A DNA stretch of 64,000 bases from the NCBI GenBank assembly GCA_025765595.1, contig JAIVFH010000047.1, positions 1 through 64,000 of the forward strand. Reading direction: 5' to 3'. The DNA is from Obelidium mucronatum (lineage: Eukaryota; Chytridiomycota; Chytridiomycetes; Chytridiales; Chytriomycetaceae). Below are positions 36,958 through 46,816 of this stretch, in pieces. Each line of letters opens with the position of its first letter. Positions within the stretch are counted from its first letter, which is position 1. Made by a program: the position numbers and the translations under genes. Below the pieces are notes generated by a model. It ran no database searches, had not been told where the DNA came from, and saw only the letters and a list, made by a program, of their open reading frames with translations.

Positions 36958-39900
36958 GGTCGCTGGAGTTTTTTTTATTTATGGTAATTTCACACCCTTT
37001 TATTTATTCCTTCTCTTCGCTCGCTAACACAACGCTCTCCCAGGTGTTGCAAGTCCAATAAACCAACCCTTCTAAATAACCCCCCTCTGTGAGGGTCTTG
37101 AGAACAAGCGCGGGCTGGTGCGAGCCGCTGCGTGGAGAATATGCGCGCCATTTCGAAAAGAGCGGTCGCTGGAGTTTTTTTTTTATTTATGGTAATTTCA
37201 CACCCTTTTATTTATTCCTTCTCTTCGCTCGCTAACACAACTCTCTCCCATGTGTTGCAAGTCCAATAAACCAACCCTTCTAAATAACCCCCCTCTGTGG
37301 GTCCCATCTTTCTTATCGCCGACTTCTCCTCCTCCGGCTTTAGCAGCAGTTCTGGTTATACCGCGCTCTTCTTCTGATCCGAAAGGGTCTTGAGAACAAC
37401 CGCGGGCTGGTGCGAGCCGCTGCGTGGAGAATATGCGCGCCATTTCGAAAAGAGCGGTCGCTGGAGTTTTTTTTTATTTATGGTAATTTCACACCCTTTT
37501 ATTTATTCCTTCTCTTCGCTCGCTAACACAACGCTCTCCCAGGTGTTGCAAGTCCAATAAACCAACCTTCTAAATAACCCCCCTCTGTGGGTCCCATCTT
37601 TCTTATCGCCGACTTCTCCTCCTCCGGCTTTAGCAGCAGTTCTGGTTATACCGCGCTGTTCTTCTGATCCGAAAGGGTCTTGAGAACAACCGCGGGCTGG
37701 TGCGAGCCGCTGCGTGGAGAATATGCGCGCCATTTCGAAAAGAGCGGTCGCTGGAGTTTTTTTTTATTTATGGTAATTTCACACCCTATTATTTATTCCC
37801 TTCTTCGCTCGCTAACACAACGCTCTCCCAGGTGTTGCAAGTCCAATAAACCAACCCTTCTAAATAACCCCCCTCTGTGGGTCCCATCTGTCTTTCCGCC
37901 GACTTCTGAACAACCGCGGGCTGGTGCGAGCCGCTGCGTGGAGAATATGCGCGCCATTTCGAAAAGAGCGGTCGCTGGAGTTTTTTTTTATTTATGGTAA
38001 TTTCACACCCTATTATTTATTCCCTTCTTCGCTCGCTAACACAACGCTCTCCCAGGTGTTGCAAGTCCAATAAACCAACCTTCTAAATAACCCCCCTCTG
38101 TGGGTCCCATCTGTCTTTCCGCCGACTTCTCCTCCTCCGGCTTTAGCAGCAGTTCTGGTTATACCACGCTGTTCTTCTGATCCGAAAGGGTCTTGAGAAC
38201 AACCGCGGGCTGGTGCGAGCCGCTGCGTGGAGAATATGCGCGCCATTTCAAAAAGAGCGGTCGCTGGAGTTTTTTTTTTATTTATGGTAATTTCACACCC
38301 TTTTATTTATTCCTTCTCTTCGCTCGCTAACACAACGCTCTCCCAGGTGTTGCAAGTCCAATAAACCAACCCTTCTAAATAACCCCCCTCTGTGGGTCCC
38401 ATCTTTCTTATCGCCGACTTCTCCTCCTCCGGCTTTAGCAGCAGTTCTGGTTATACCGCGCTGTTCTTCTGATCCGAAAGGGTCTTGAGAACAACCGCGA
38501 GCTGGTGCGAGCCGCTTCGTGGAGAATACGCGCGCAATGTCGAAAATAGCGGTCGCTGGAGTTTTTTTTTATTTATGGTAATTTCACACCCTATTATTTA
38601 TTCATTCTCTTCGCTAACACAACGCTCTCCCAGGTGTTGCAAGTCCAATAAACCAACCCTTCTCAATAACCCCCCCTCCGTGGGTCCCATCTTTCTCACC
38701 GCCGACTTCTCCTCCCCCGGCTTTAGCAGCAGTTCTGGTTATACCGCGCTGTTCTTCTGATCCGAAAGGGTCTTGAGAACAACCGCGGGCTGGTGCGAGC
38801 CGCTGCGTGGAGAATACGCGCGCAATGTTGACGCAATTTCGAAAAGAGCGGTCGCTGGAATTTTTTTATTTATGATAATTTCACACCCTATTATTTATTC
38901 CCTTCTTCGCTCGCTAACACAACGCTCTCCCAGGTGTTGCAAGTCCAATAAACCAATCCTTCTAAATACCCCCCTCTGTGGGTCCCATCTTTCTTTCCGC
39001 CGACTTCTCCTCCCCCGGCTTTAGCAGCAGTTCTGGTTATACCGCGCTGTTCTTCTGATCCGAATGGGTCTTGAGAACAACCGCGGGCTGGTGCGAGTCG
39101 CTGCGTGGAGAATACGCGCGGAATTTCGAAAAGAGCGGTCGCTGGAGTTTTTTTTTATTTATGGTAATTTCACACCCTATTATTTATTCCCTTCTTCGCT
39201 CGCTAACACAATGCTCTCCCAGGTGTTGCAAGTCCAATAAACCAACCTTTCTAAATACCCCCCTCTGTGGGTCCCATCTTTCTCACCGCCGACTTCTCCT
39301 CCTCCGGCTTTAGCAGCAGTTCTGGTTATACCGCGCTGTTCTTCTGATCCGAAAGGGTCTTGAGAACAACCGCGGGCTGGTGCGAGCCGCTGCGTGGAGA
39401 ATACGCGCGCAATTTCGAAAAGAGCAATCGCTGGAGTTTTTTTTTATTTATGGTAATTTCACCCTTTTATTTATTCATTCTCTTCGCTCGCTAACACAAC
39501 GCTCTCCCAGGTGTTGCAAGTCCAATAAACCAACCCTTATAAATAACCCCCCTCTGTGGGTCCCATCTTTCTTTCCGCCGACTTCTCCTCCTCCGGCTTT
39601 AGCAGCAGTTCTGGTTATACCGCGCTGTTCTTCTGATCTGAAAGGGTCTTGAGAACAACCGCGGGCTGGTGCGAGCCGCCGCGTGGAGAATATGCGCTCA
39701 ATGTTGACGCAATTTCGAAAAGAGCGGTCGCTGGAGTTTTTTTTTATTTATGGTAATTTCACTCCCTATTATTTATTCCATCTCTTCGCTCGCTAACACA
39801 ACGCTCTCCCAGGTGTTGCAAGTCCAATAAACCAACCCTTCTAAATAACCCCCCTCTGTGGGTCCCATCTTTATTACCGCCGACTTCTCCTCCCCCGGCT

Positions 39901-40271
39901 TTAGCAGCAGTTCTGGTTATACCGCGCTGTTCTTCTGATCCGAAAGGGTCTTGAGAACAACCGCGGGCTGGTGCGAGCCGCTGCGTGGAGAATACGCGCG
40001 CAATTTCGAAAAGAGCAATCGCTGGAGTTTTTTTTTATTTATGGTAATTTCACTCCCTATTATTTATTCCATCTCTTCGCTCGCTAACACAACGCTCTCC
40101 CAGGTGTTGCAAGTCCAATAAACCAACCCTTCTAAATAACCCCCCTCTGTGGGTCCCATCTTTATTACCGCCGACTTCTCCTCCTCCGGCTTTAGCAGCA
40201 GTTCTGGTTATACCGCGCTGTTCTCATGACCCGAAAGGGTCATGAGAACAACCGCGGGCAGGAGCGAGCCG
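36958..40271. repeat. Satellite array, right block and array edge
   Basis: The satellite resumes at 'ggtcgctggag' straight after the LINE poly(A). Copies become progressively more divergent to the right: internal deletions at about 37090 and 37905, 'aaataccccc' variants at about 38965 and 39255, 'atctttattaccgcc' at about 39870 and 40160, and an extra 'gttgacgcaat' at about 38828 and 39705. The last recognisable piece ends at 'gcaggagcgagccg' at about 40271. Divergence at the edge with homogeneity inside is the usual pattern when unequal exchange homogenises the interior. Confidence 0.95.
40220..40249. repeat. Perfect 13-bp inverted repeat with GAAA loop in the last satellite unit
   Basis: 'gttctcatgaccc', then 'gaaa', then 'gggtcatgagaac': two perfectly complementary 13-nt arms around a GNRA-type tetraloop. 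In ordinary units the same place reads 'gttcttctgatcc-gaaa-gggtcttgagaac', where only 9 of 13 positions pair. The terminal copy has therefore become, or stayed, a perfect hairpin. Confidence 0.85.
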
Positions 40272-40451
40272 TATCAAATTCGTGTAATTGCTGTGGAATG
40301 TATGAGACAAAATAAATGAGATTTGCCGTACACTCTTACTTTATCATGCAAGTAAAGCAATTTATTAATTTCATCTTACATTTGAAACACGCAAAGAAAG
40401 TTGTCTGTGTGGTAGGATGGGGCTTATTTCACAAAAACAGGAACGATGGTT
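40272..40451. other. Spacer between satellite edge and first gene
   Basis: AT-rich DNA with no open frame of note. It would contain the 3' untranslated region of the minus-strand NYN gene that ends at 40452. Confidence 0.5.
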
Positions 40452-41468
40452 TTAATCCCACCCGAGCCAGTCCAAGTCATCGTCGAAACAAGCGCGTAAG
40501 TACTCGTTCTCCTCTTGGAAACTCATCTTTGGGCGAGCAGTCGGTTTTGGTGGATCGGATAAGCGCTTCTCAAGCAGCGGGATGAAGTTCGGAATGCTGA
40601 CGGGATTATTTGAAGTTGAGTGCAACTTTGTCGGGAACTGACGGCGCAGGACTGCTTCGTGCGGAATACAGATCGGAGGCTGCATTCCATCGGGGGCAAT
40701 GGAACGAAATACATCAAGGCTGTATTTGCTTCTTTCCGCATGCACCACAACCACTTGGTGTCCGTCCCTGATGCAAGCTGCAAAGGTGCGGGAAAAGCCT
40801 TTATCATTGCTGAGAAACACGATAAGAAGAGGTACGCGCGAGCCCAAAACTTCTACGTGATTCAGGGTTATCTGTTACGTGGGGTTGTTGAGTACTTTAT
40901 GAACGGCCAACAAGCTAATGTTTAACGTAACCTGCTTGAGGTGGGCCGTCAGCAGTGTATCGGCCGCTTCCAGCTCGTCAACCATGTTGGTATAGCTCTC
41001 TGCCCCAGCGGCGCGATACTCATCGTACAATTGCTTGGAGGCGACGGTTCCTGCATTCTGAGTGGATCGGAGGCCCCTGCACAGAATAATGCGAGACAAT
41101 TCCCTTTGTGGTGCTCCAGGACCAGCACTTCTAAAGTATTGGGTAAGTGCCGTCAGGTGGTCTTTCGGGGTCTAGGAGTGTGGGAAGATTTTGTGAAGGA
41201 GACTGTTAGACTGAAATCACAGCACCTGCTAGGGAACGTTACAGCAACATACCAGTTGCTTTGGCCGGGGCATGTTTTCAATGTCAATCATAATCACGAG
41301 CTTGGGGGTGAGAGGATCCACTGCCCTTTGAATGCTGCTGCTCTGGCCATCATTGGTATTGGATTTACTGGAGTCAAGGGGTTGAGTCCCAGTTTCCTCC
41401 GTTGCTTTACGTTTCGCTTTGTCGTTTCTGTGCTGGTCTTCGCGTGTGTTGAATTCGTTTTGCATCAT
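40452..41468 (-). CDS. NYN/PIN-like domain protein, 3 exons, 291 aa
   Basis: Exons are 41468-41253, 41171-40932 and 40871-40452; the introns of 81 and 60 nt have GT-AG ends and codon phase is kept throughout. After a charged 55-residue lead comes 'KLVIMIDIENMPRP' with the first conserved acidic residue of NYN (PIN-fold) nucleases. Then come 'ELEAADTLL' with the second Asp, and 'LLIVFLSNDKGFS', matching the usual SxDxDF/G strand, followed by 'GHQVVVVH'. NYN proteins are metal-dependent ribonucleases or RNA-binding relatives, so cleavage or silencing of RNA is the plausible role. The C-terminal 80 residues are unrecognised and end in an acidic, Trp-containing 'FDDDLDWLGWD'. The gene is the first beyond the satellite edge. 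Confidence 0.75.
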
Positions 41469-41817
41469 TCTTTTTTTAAGTGGACAACAAAAAGGTGTTC
41501 AAAATAACAAAATGAAGTGTCAGAATATTTCATTTCGTTGATATCAATATAAACAAATAGCATGTACGTGAAACCCTGGAAGGGAAACAGGATTAAAGCT
41601 TTTTCTGTGTGGAAACGCGCCACCTTCCGTTTTTTTTATAATAAAACTGCGTAACCCCACAAACAGATTTTGATTTGTTGCGCAAGTTTAAATGCAGAGA
41701 AACGTAGAGAAATAAGGTAATTATTTGGTTTATTTCCATATGCTGTGGCTATTTACAGTCCATGCCTCTGACAACGTGATTGTATCCAACCACTGATGCG
41801 TGACAAGTGATCAATCA
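41469..41817. other. AT-rich intergenic stretch with one copy of a local repeat
   Basis: No gene seen. It contains one copy (about 41640-41740) of a roughly 95-bp element described separately, and would hold the upstream region of the NYN gene and the 3' end of the next minus-strand model. Confidence 0.5.
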
Positions 41818-41951
41818 TCAAAAGACCACCTCGACATCCAAAGTCAAAACGAATAAATAAAGCTGCGTAACCCCACAGACAGATTTTGATTTGTGCGCAA
41901 GTTTAAAGTGCAGAGAATAATTAAAGAGAATTATTTGGTTTATTTCCGATA
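41640..41951. repeat. Pair of direct repeats, about 95 bp, 220 bp apart
   Basis: 'ctgcgtaaccccacaaacag...attttgatttgt...gcgcaagttta...aattatttggtttatttcc' at about 41646-41739 recurs at about 41862-41950 with scattered substitutions and a few indels. The second copy overlaps the C-terminal codons of the minus-strand model at 41818-42246, which argues that model's end may not be genuine. Confidence 0.8.
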
Positions 41952-42246
41952 CACTGATCGACTTTACCGGCGCGATCATGCAGCTGGCGCTGGTCGCCTT
42001 GGCGCTGCCGGCCGTTGTACGCGCAGGACTGGACCGGCAGCGTGGCGCCATTGCGTGTTGTTGTCGTTGTTTTCGCTGTCGTCCCGTGGTTCTTACAGCC
42101 GTCCCTGAACCATCTTCGTTGACCATTGAGGTGAAATTGCCAAGTTCAGCCATCTCCAGTCAAGGTCTCGAGTCTCTAGCCAAGCGATTTACCGAGACAT
42201 TCAGTTCGTCGCTTTCCACGACCGCATTCTCCTTGGCCTTCTTCAT
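41818..42246 (-). CDS. Small two-exon gene model, unknown, 129 aa
   Basis: Exon 42246-42193 ('MKKAKENAVVESDELNVS') is joined through a GTAAAT...GGAG intron to 42153-41818, in phase. The product starts lysine/glutamate-rich and continues with a basic, low-complexity region; nothing is recognised. The last ~35 codons read through a local duplicated element. On the opposite strand an open frame from 41978 begins with a signal-peptide-like 'MQLALVALALPAVVRAG', so either strand could be the coding one. The model starts only about 20 bp from the oppositely oriented gene at 42268, which would make a divergent pair. Confidence 0.3.
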
Positions 42247-42267
42247 ACTGATACTTGATGATGTGGG

Positions 42268-43577
42268 ATGGATGTCGTCATTAGGGTGACTCACATTTCA
42301 GCTGCAGTGAGAGACTGTGAGAGAGTGAAAATTTTTTTTCAGTCCATCCAGATAAACCCACACTTCGTCTGTGGGGATAAATCGCGTTTGATGACAGAAC
42401 CAAGAAATACCACAGCTGTGCATCAGCTGGAAGAACTACGCCTGAGAGGCTTGCAAGTTGTTAGTTTCGAGCCCGAGTCAGGCTATTCGAGGGTTGTAAT
42501 CAACGATACTTGTATGATTGAAGGACCCAGTCATGATGGCGAATTCGTGAGTACCAGTAAATCGCAGAAGCCAACTGATTGCCATGCTGATTCCTTTTCC
42601 ATATCATGACATTATGAATGTTTTTCCGGTGCAGCTCGCTGCTTGGGTGCTGCGGTTCTTACGGCACCCTCTCCCAAAGCAATGTATGAACATCAAAGTG
42701 GCGAGAGCATCTCCCGTGGACAGCGACTCGCTTCAACCGTTGCTCGTTAAAGAAGTTGTTGCATTGCACGAGAGCAACCAGCTTGAAATCTCGCCATCCA
42801 TCTCGGAGTCCGCATTCAGGTCTCCTGAACTTTTTTGCCATACTTTCTCGCTAACTCGTGTCAACACGACCTAGAAAATACGCCGAACGCTTGAGATGCG
42901 ATTTGGAATCATATGAGCTTATTAAATCCTATTTGGTTGGTCACCTTGCACTGTTCGATATACGTGCAATTCCCAGGGATGGTGGTTTTGAAAGGTAAAA
43001 TGCGTAGATATGTGTTGTGTTGATTGACTTGATTCCACTTTTAAACTGTGAACGCTCAGAGGATCAGCTTGCGATTTCGATTCGTCCATTCATTTTGACG
43101 TTCTCTGCCACGAAAGTGACGATTTCCGCTCCACAATGTCATTCTGCTTTGATGAAGACCACGCAGCATTGTCCCCGAACTTTTCTGTAGTACAAGTCTC
43201 CATCCGTAGCGCAGACGAAGTGTTTGCAATTTTCAAACTTCCCCAAATGGTGAGTACATCGTTTGCTCCACCTGCTCTTCCGCTGTGTTTAGATTGTTGA
43301 ATATTGTCTCTGTTTTTAATGTCAGGATGTTGGAGTAGTTTTTTTCCGATTTTCCCGAAGTGGAAGGGTGATGGACGCGATTGAGGCAAACAACTCTCGT
43401 TCAAAAGCTGTCTATTCTGTGTTCTTCGACCATCATCCGAACGCCCGCCTACTTTCAATTTTATTGAAAGTTTTTTTCTTGAGCGTGTCCGTCGATTTGG
43501 CAGAACAGCGGCAACTGAATATATTGGCTGATGCGCTTTCCAAACGTGTCTTTAAATTGGCAAGCAACATACTTTCA

Positions 43578-43625
<48 letters not shown>

Positions 43626-43817
43626 CTATTTCCCCGCATATTCTAAAATCGCGTCTTTGATAGCTTCGTTTTTCGTTGGTCGAAAGGCCTCTTGTTGTTG
43701 GCATGTTTCTTGCCCTCCGGCTTCTCATGGACCGTGATCAAGACTACAGCCGCTGGGAAGGTAAGACGTGTTTTAAAGCTTGCCGATTTCCTGATGCACT
43801 TTTTTTTGTGTGTGTGT

Positions 43818-43854
<37 letters not shown>

Positions 43855-43994
43855 GTTGCATGTCTTTTAGAACAGATGATACCATCAACTGTTTACGATC
43901 GGATTCGTGGTGTTGCCAGCCTGTCTCTCGTTGCAATGGCTCTCAGTTGTGCGGTAAAGCACTGGTTCTTGGTTGGGTCCTGTATTCAACTTTT

Positions 43995-44038
<44 letters not shown>

Positions 44039-44168
44039 AGTTCAAGTTGCAGAAGTTCAAACCTCAGAAATCGTGTTATTTCCCCACAAACAGTTTGCAA
44101 GGTCCTCAGATTCGTCGTTTCGTACATTCAACCTTGCATCTGCTTTTGGTATTATTATTTTTTTTTTT

Positions 44169-44199
<31 letters not shown>

Positions 44200-44508
44200 G
44201 GGTTGTTTTGAGATTTTAACTGAAAGCTGTGTACAGAAAGAACAGCGTGTCGTGAAATCTCGAGAAAGATGCCTCCGCTCTTTGAAACGGGTTCTTCCAG
44301 AGAGCATTTGCTGTGTCAGATGGCTGTGGCCACGATTGGTTGGAGTGAAGTGAACGGTCGATCGACACATCAGAGTTCTGCCGACCAGGTTGTTTTCCTT
44401 TGCCGCAATGAAATTCAACTGGAAATTGAACGTCCATATTCCGCATGTTGTGTGTATCTTCCAATGGAACCAACGATACTTGGAAAAATTTCTTTTATTT
44501 GGCAGTAG
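42268..44508 (+). CDS. Nine-exon gene of unknown function, 499 aa
   Basis: Exons read as 42268-42546, 42635-42819, 42875-42994, 43060-43249, 43326-43469, 43664-43760, 43871-43971, 44037-44148 and 44237-44508. All have GT-AG boundaries and the total is exactly 500 codons, which supports a real gene. Several introns hold extreme homopolymers. No family could be named with confidence. The segment 'LHESNQLEISPSISESAFRK' through 'CDFDSSIHFDVL' and 'HHPNARLLSILLK' is loosely reminiscent of Trf4/Cid1-type nucleotidyltransferases (helix, then a strand that normally holds SDIDL, then RPLxLxLK). If that is right, the aspartates of the catalytic strand are replaced (SSIHF), so it would be inactive. The exon 5/6 junction is the least certain, because the sequence after 43469 stays open to the poly-G. 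Confidence 0.55.
43578..43625 (+). repeat. 48-nt poly-G tract
   Basis: An uninterrupted run of 48 G lying in the predicted intron between exons 5 and 6 of the gene at 42268-44508. Such a tract can form G-quadruplex structures and is a hotspot for length errors in sequencing and replication. Confidence 0.95.
43808..43853 (+). repeat. (GT)n microsatellite
   Basis: About 46 nt of GT dinucleotides with a single interruption ('gtctgt'), inside the predicted intron between 43760 and 43871. Confidence 0.95.
43997..44034 (+). repeat. 38-nt poly-T tract at a splice acceptor
   Basis: A run of 38 T immediately before 'AG' (44035-44036), where exon 8 of the gene at 42268-44508 is predicted to start. 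It would serve as an exaggerated polypyrimidine tract. Confidence 0.9.
44158..44202 (+). repeat. Compound T21-G24 homopolymer
   Basis: 21 T followed directly by 24 G in the predicted intron between 44148 and 44237. It is the third extreme mononucleotide tract within 650 bp. Confidence 0.95.
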
Positions 44509-44520
44509 CCGATTTAATTT

Positions 44521-44778
44521 TAATAAAAACAAACACTTGCAGTACAACTCGAAACGCGAATTTAGTGTAGTTTTTGGGGAGTATACTGACGTACAGGAAA
44601 CCACTGAAAACGTTATACGACATGGCGCAAAAGAGTAAAATGACAGTTAATAGTTTAATAAAAACAAACACTTGCAGTACAACTCGAAACGCGAAATTAG
44701 TGTAGTTTTTGGGGAGTATACTGACGTACAGGAAACCACTGAAAACATTATACGACATGGCGCAAAAGTGTAAAATGA
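44521..44778. repeat. Tandem duplication, 135-bp unit
   Basis: 'taataaaaacaaacacttgc...gtagtttttggggagtatac...catggcgcaaaag' at 44521-44655 is repeated from 44656 to about 44778 with only a few differences. It follows the stop of the gene at 42268-44508 and precedes the end of the convergent gene ending at 44837, so it lies in their shared 3' region. Confidence 0.9.
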
Positions 44779-44836
44779 TTTATTTAAATGCTAACAACGC
44801 AGCTCAGCGAAATTGATTCTTAAAAAAAAAAAACGG

Positions 44837-46359
44837 TCAATAATATGCATTGTCTCGAGATATCTCTGGGAGAGGAAGCACACTGGCTTCCAAAACATTT
44901 TTGCTACTCCCAACAAATTTCCGTACATCAAAGCGGGGTTTCGCGTATTCAGGCGGTGCAAACATGGATTTTTCACGGTACGTCCCAATGTCCGAAATCG
45001 CAAGCTTTTCAGTTGGAACCAGTTTCTGCATTGCAAATAATGTGGCGAGAGGGTATAATGGCAATTTCTCAAGTGAAGGGAGATCAGTGGAAAGAAGAAA
45101 AATTGGGTTGAAAGGATTTTGAATATGTTCTGATGCTTGTATCAGGAGCGTGGAGTTTTCGGTAATCAGAATTGAGAGGCGACCTGTCATTGCTGTATTA
45201 CGAACTACTGGAGAAACTTGACTTTGATTGCTGATGATAGCTAGGCCTCGGTGTCTAAAAAACTTCTCAGTTAAATTTGTGGCGTAATCAGTTGCCTGGG
45301 TTGCGGGGGATGCAGCTTTGTCAATTCCAGCAGGCATGACAAGGATGTCAAACTGAGAGAGGACATTCCGATGGGCCTCGTTGACATTAACAGCAATGGC
45401 TTCAATGATCTTGCCATATCTTTGGACAAAGTGCAGACATCCATTAATGAAGTCGCCAAAATCTTGCCCAGACTGTAGTAAATAATACTGTTAATTTCAA
45501 AAAGAAAAAAAGAGAAAGAGAGCAAGAGAGAAAGAGAGCAAGAGAGAAAGAGAGCAAGAGAGAAAAAGAGTAAGAGAGTAAGAGAGCAAGAGAGAAAGAG
45601 AAGAGAAAGGGAAAGTGAGCGAGAAAGAGAAAAAGAGAAAGAGACAAGAAAGATAGAATTACTCACAGATATGTCATGCAAGTCAAATAGCACGCTTATG
45701 TCTTCGGTGTAAGGGTGGGACGTGGCTGTGTTATGTGCCGCGACTATTCCCACAACTTTTGACCCTGAATTCGACACCAAGTTCCACTCAGACTCGTGAG
45801 TCTTTTGCTTAGACTCGCTGCTGCTTCCGCCCGCATCGCGGGGAAAGCGCGTTGTCAGCGATTGGTTTAAGCGGAATATAACAGGGCGAATCAGCACGGC
45901 CTGCGCCTGCGGAGCGCGTTTCAACATGCTGCCGAGCGTGGCGATGCGCAGCTGCAGGACGCGCTGGGAAACTGCGGCGGCGTCGGCCAGATACGCACTG
46001 AATTCGGGCGCCGGCACGAACGCCGCCAAGGCGGCGTCGGCGTCGGAGTCGGCGTCGGCGGCTTGGCCGTGGTCTTCGCCGTCTGAGTCCGCGCCCGCGT
46101 CCGCCGCGTCCGCCGCGTAGCAGCGCGCCAGGTGCGCGCGGATCGCCCGCGCGTTGCTTTTCTGCGGCGGCCGCTGCGAGCCTTGCGCCACGGCAGCAAA
46201 ACGGTGGTAGTTGCGGTGGAAGAAGGCGAGCGCCGAATCGACGCGCACAAACCGCGGGATGCGATTGGCCGCCGTGGCGGGATGCCCGCCAATGTCCACC
46301 AGCCCTCCAAGCGCAGTTTGCTCGTTTCGGTTCACTGCTCTCTTGCTCAGCGTTTCCAT
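44837..46359 (-). CDS. Two-exon gene of unknown function, 442 aa
   Basis: Exon 1 is 46359-45667 (231 codons) and exon 2 is 45472-44837 (212 codons with stop), joined by a 194-nt intron GTGAGT...TACAG in phase. No domain recognised. Residues about 40-160 are Ala/Asp-rich with an acidic low-complexity insert and are encoded by strikingly GC-rich DNA (about 45830-46290). The second half is an ordinary mixed protein with motifs such as 'FDILVMPAGIDKA' and 'MTGRLSILITENSTLL'. There is no signal peptide or membrane segment. The intron is almost wholly pyrimidine on the coding strand. The protein may be lineage-specific. Confidence 0.6.
45507..45655. repeat. Long polypurine (GA-rich) tract within an intron
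   Basis: About 150 bp of almost pure purine on the plus strand ('agaaagagagcaagagag' repeats of about 18-20 nt), i.e. polypyrimidine on the sense strand of the surrounding minus-strand intron. Mirror-like purine tracts of this type can form triplex DNA. Confidence 0.85.
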
Positions 46360-46816
46360 TTTTATTCTTGTTGAAGAAACGTGGTTTTAAAGAAACGCGG
46401 TTTAATGCGTGCTGGGAATAACGTCTGGAGTGCTGTTTAGGGCAGGCCACAGAGAGAGAGGATCGATTAAGGGTGGGTCGCTCGCACGCGCTGCGGGGGT
46501 TGGAAAAAGGAACGGGCTTGACCGGCAGGATCTCCCAATACATTGATCCCGATCGAACCCTCAAACGCGTATTCTGCCAACAATACTAGAAATAAATTAA
46601 TAATTGCATCAATTATAATCAATTTAACGTCAGTTTAAGCGATTTCATTTATTGCCAAACGTGCTGACACACCGCAAGTATCCGTCAATAAAGGCCGTAA
46701 GATAGTCAGTTTCATTGGTCGGTAGGAGAGCAGATTTAGCTGTTTGATAGCAGTAAATTGGAGGTGAAACTCACTTCCAGATCAAAAAGAACGCTTAACC
46801 CGTGAACACGGTTGGC
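46360..46816. other. Intergenic region, no gene seen
   Basis: Includes the upstream region of the minus-strand gene starting at 46359, and AT-rich DNA around 46580-46800. Open frames here are shadows in other phases. Confidence 0.5.

Noticed and set aside
26640..36970. Target-site duplication around the LINE
   Set aside because: The sequences next to the 5' end and the poly(A) were compared and share no direct repeat.
1..40271. CRISPR array
   Set aside because: The repeat has no unique spacers; copies are contiguous 290- or 129-bp units in a eukaryotic context.
43433..43639. Proline-run or glycine-run proteins over the poly-G tract
   Set aside because: They are translations of the G48 homopolymer, which lies in a predicted intron.
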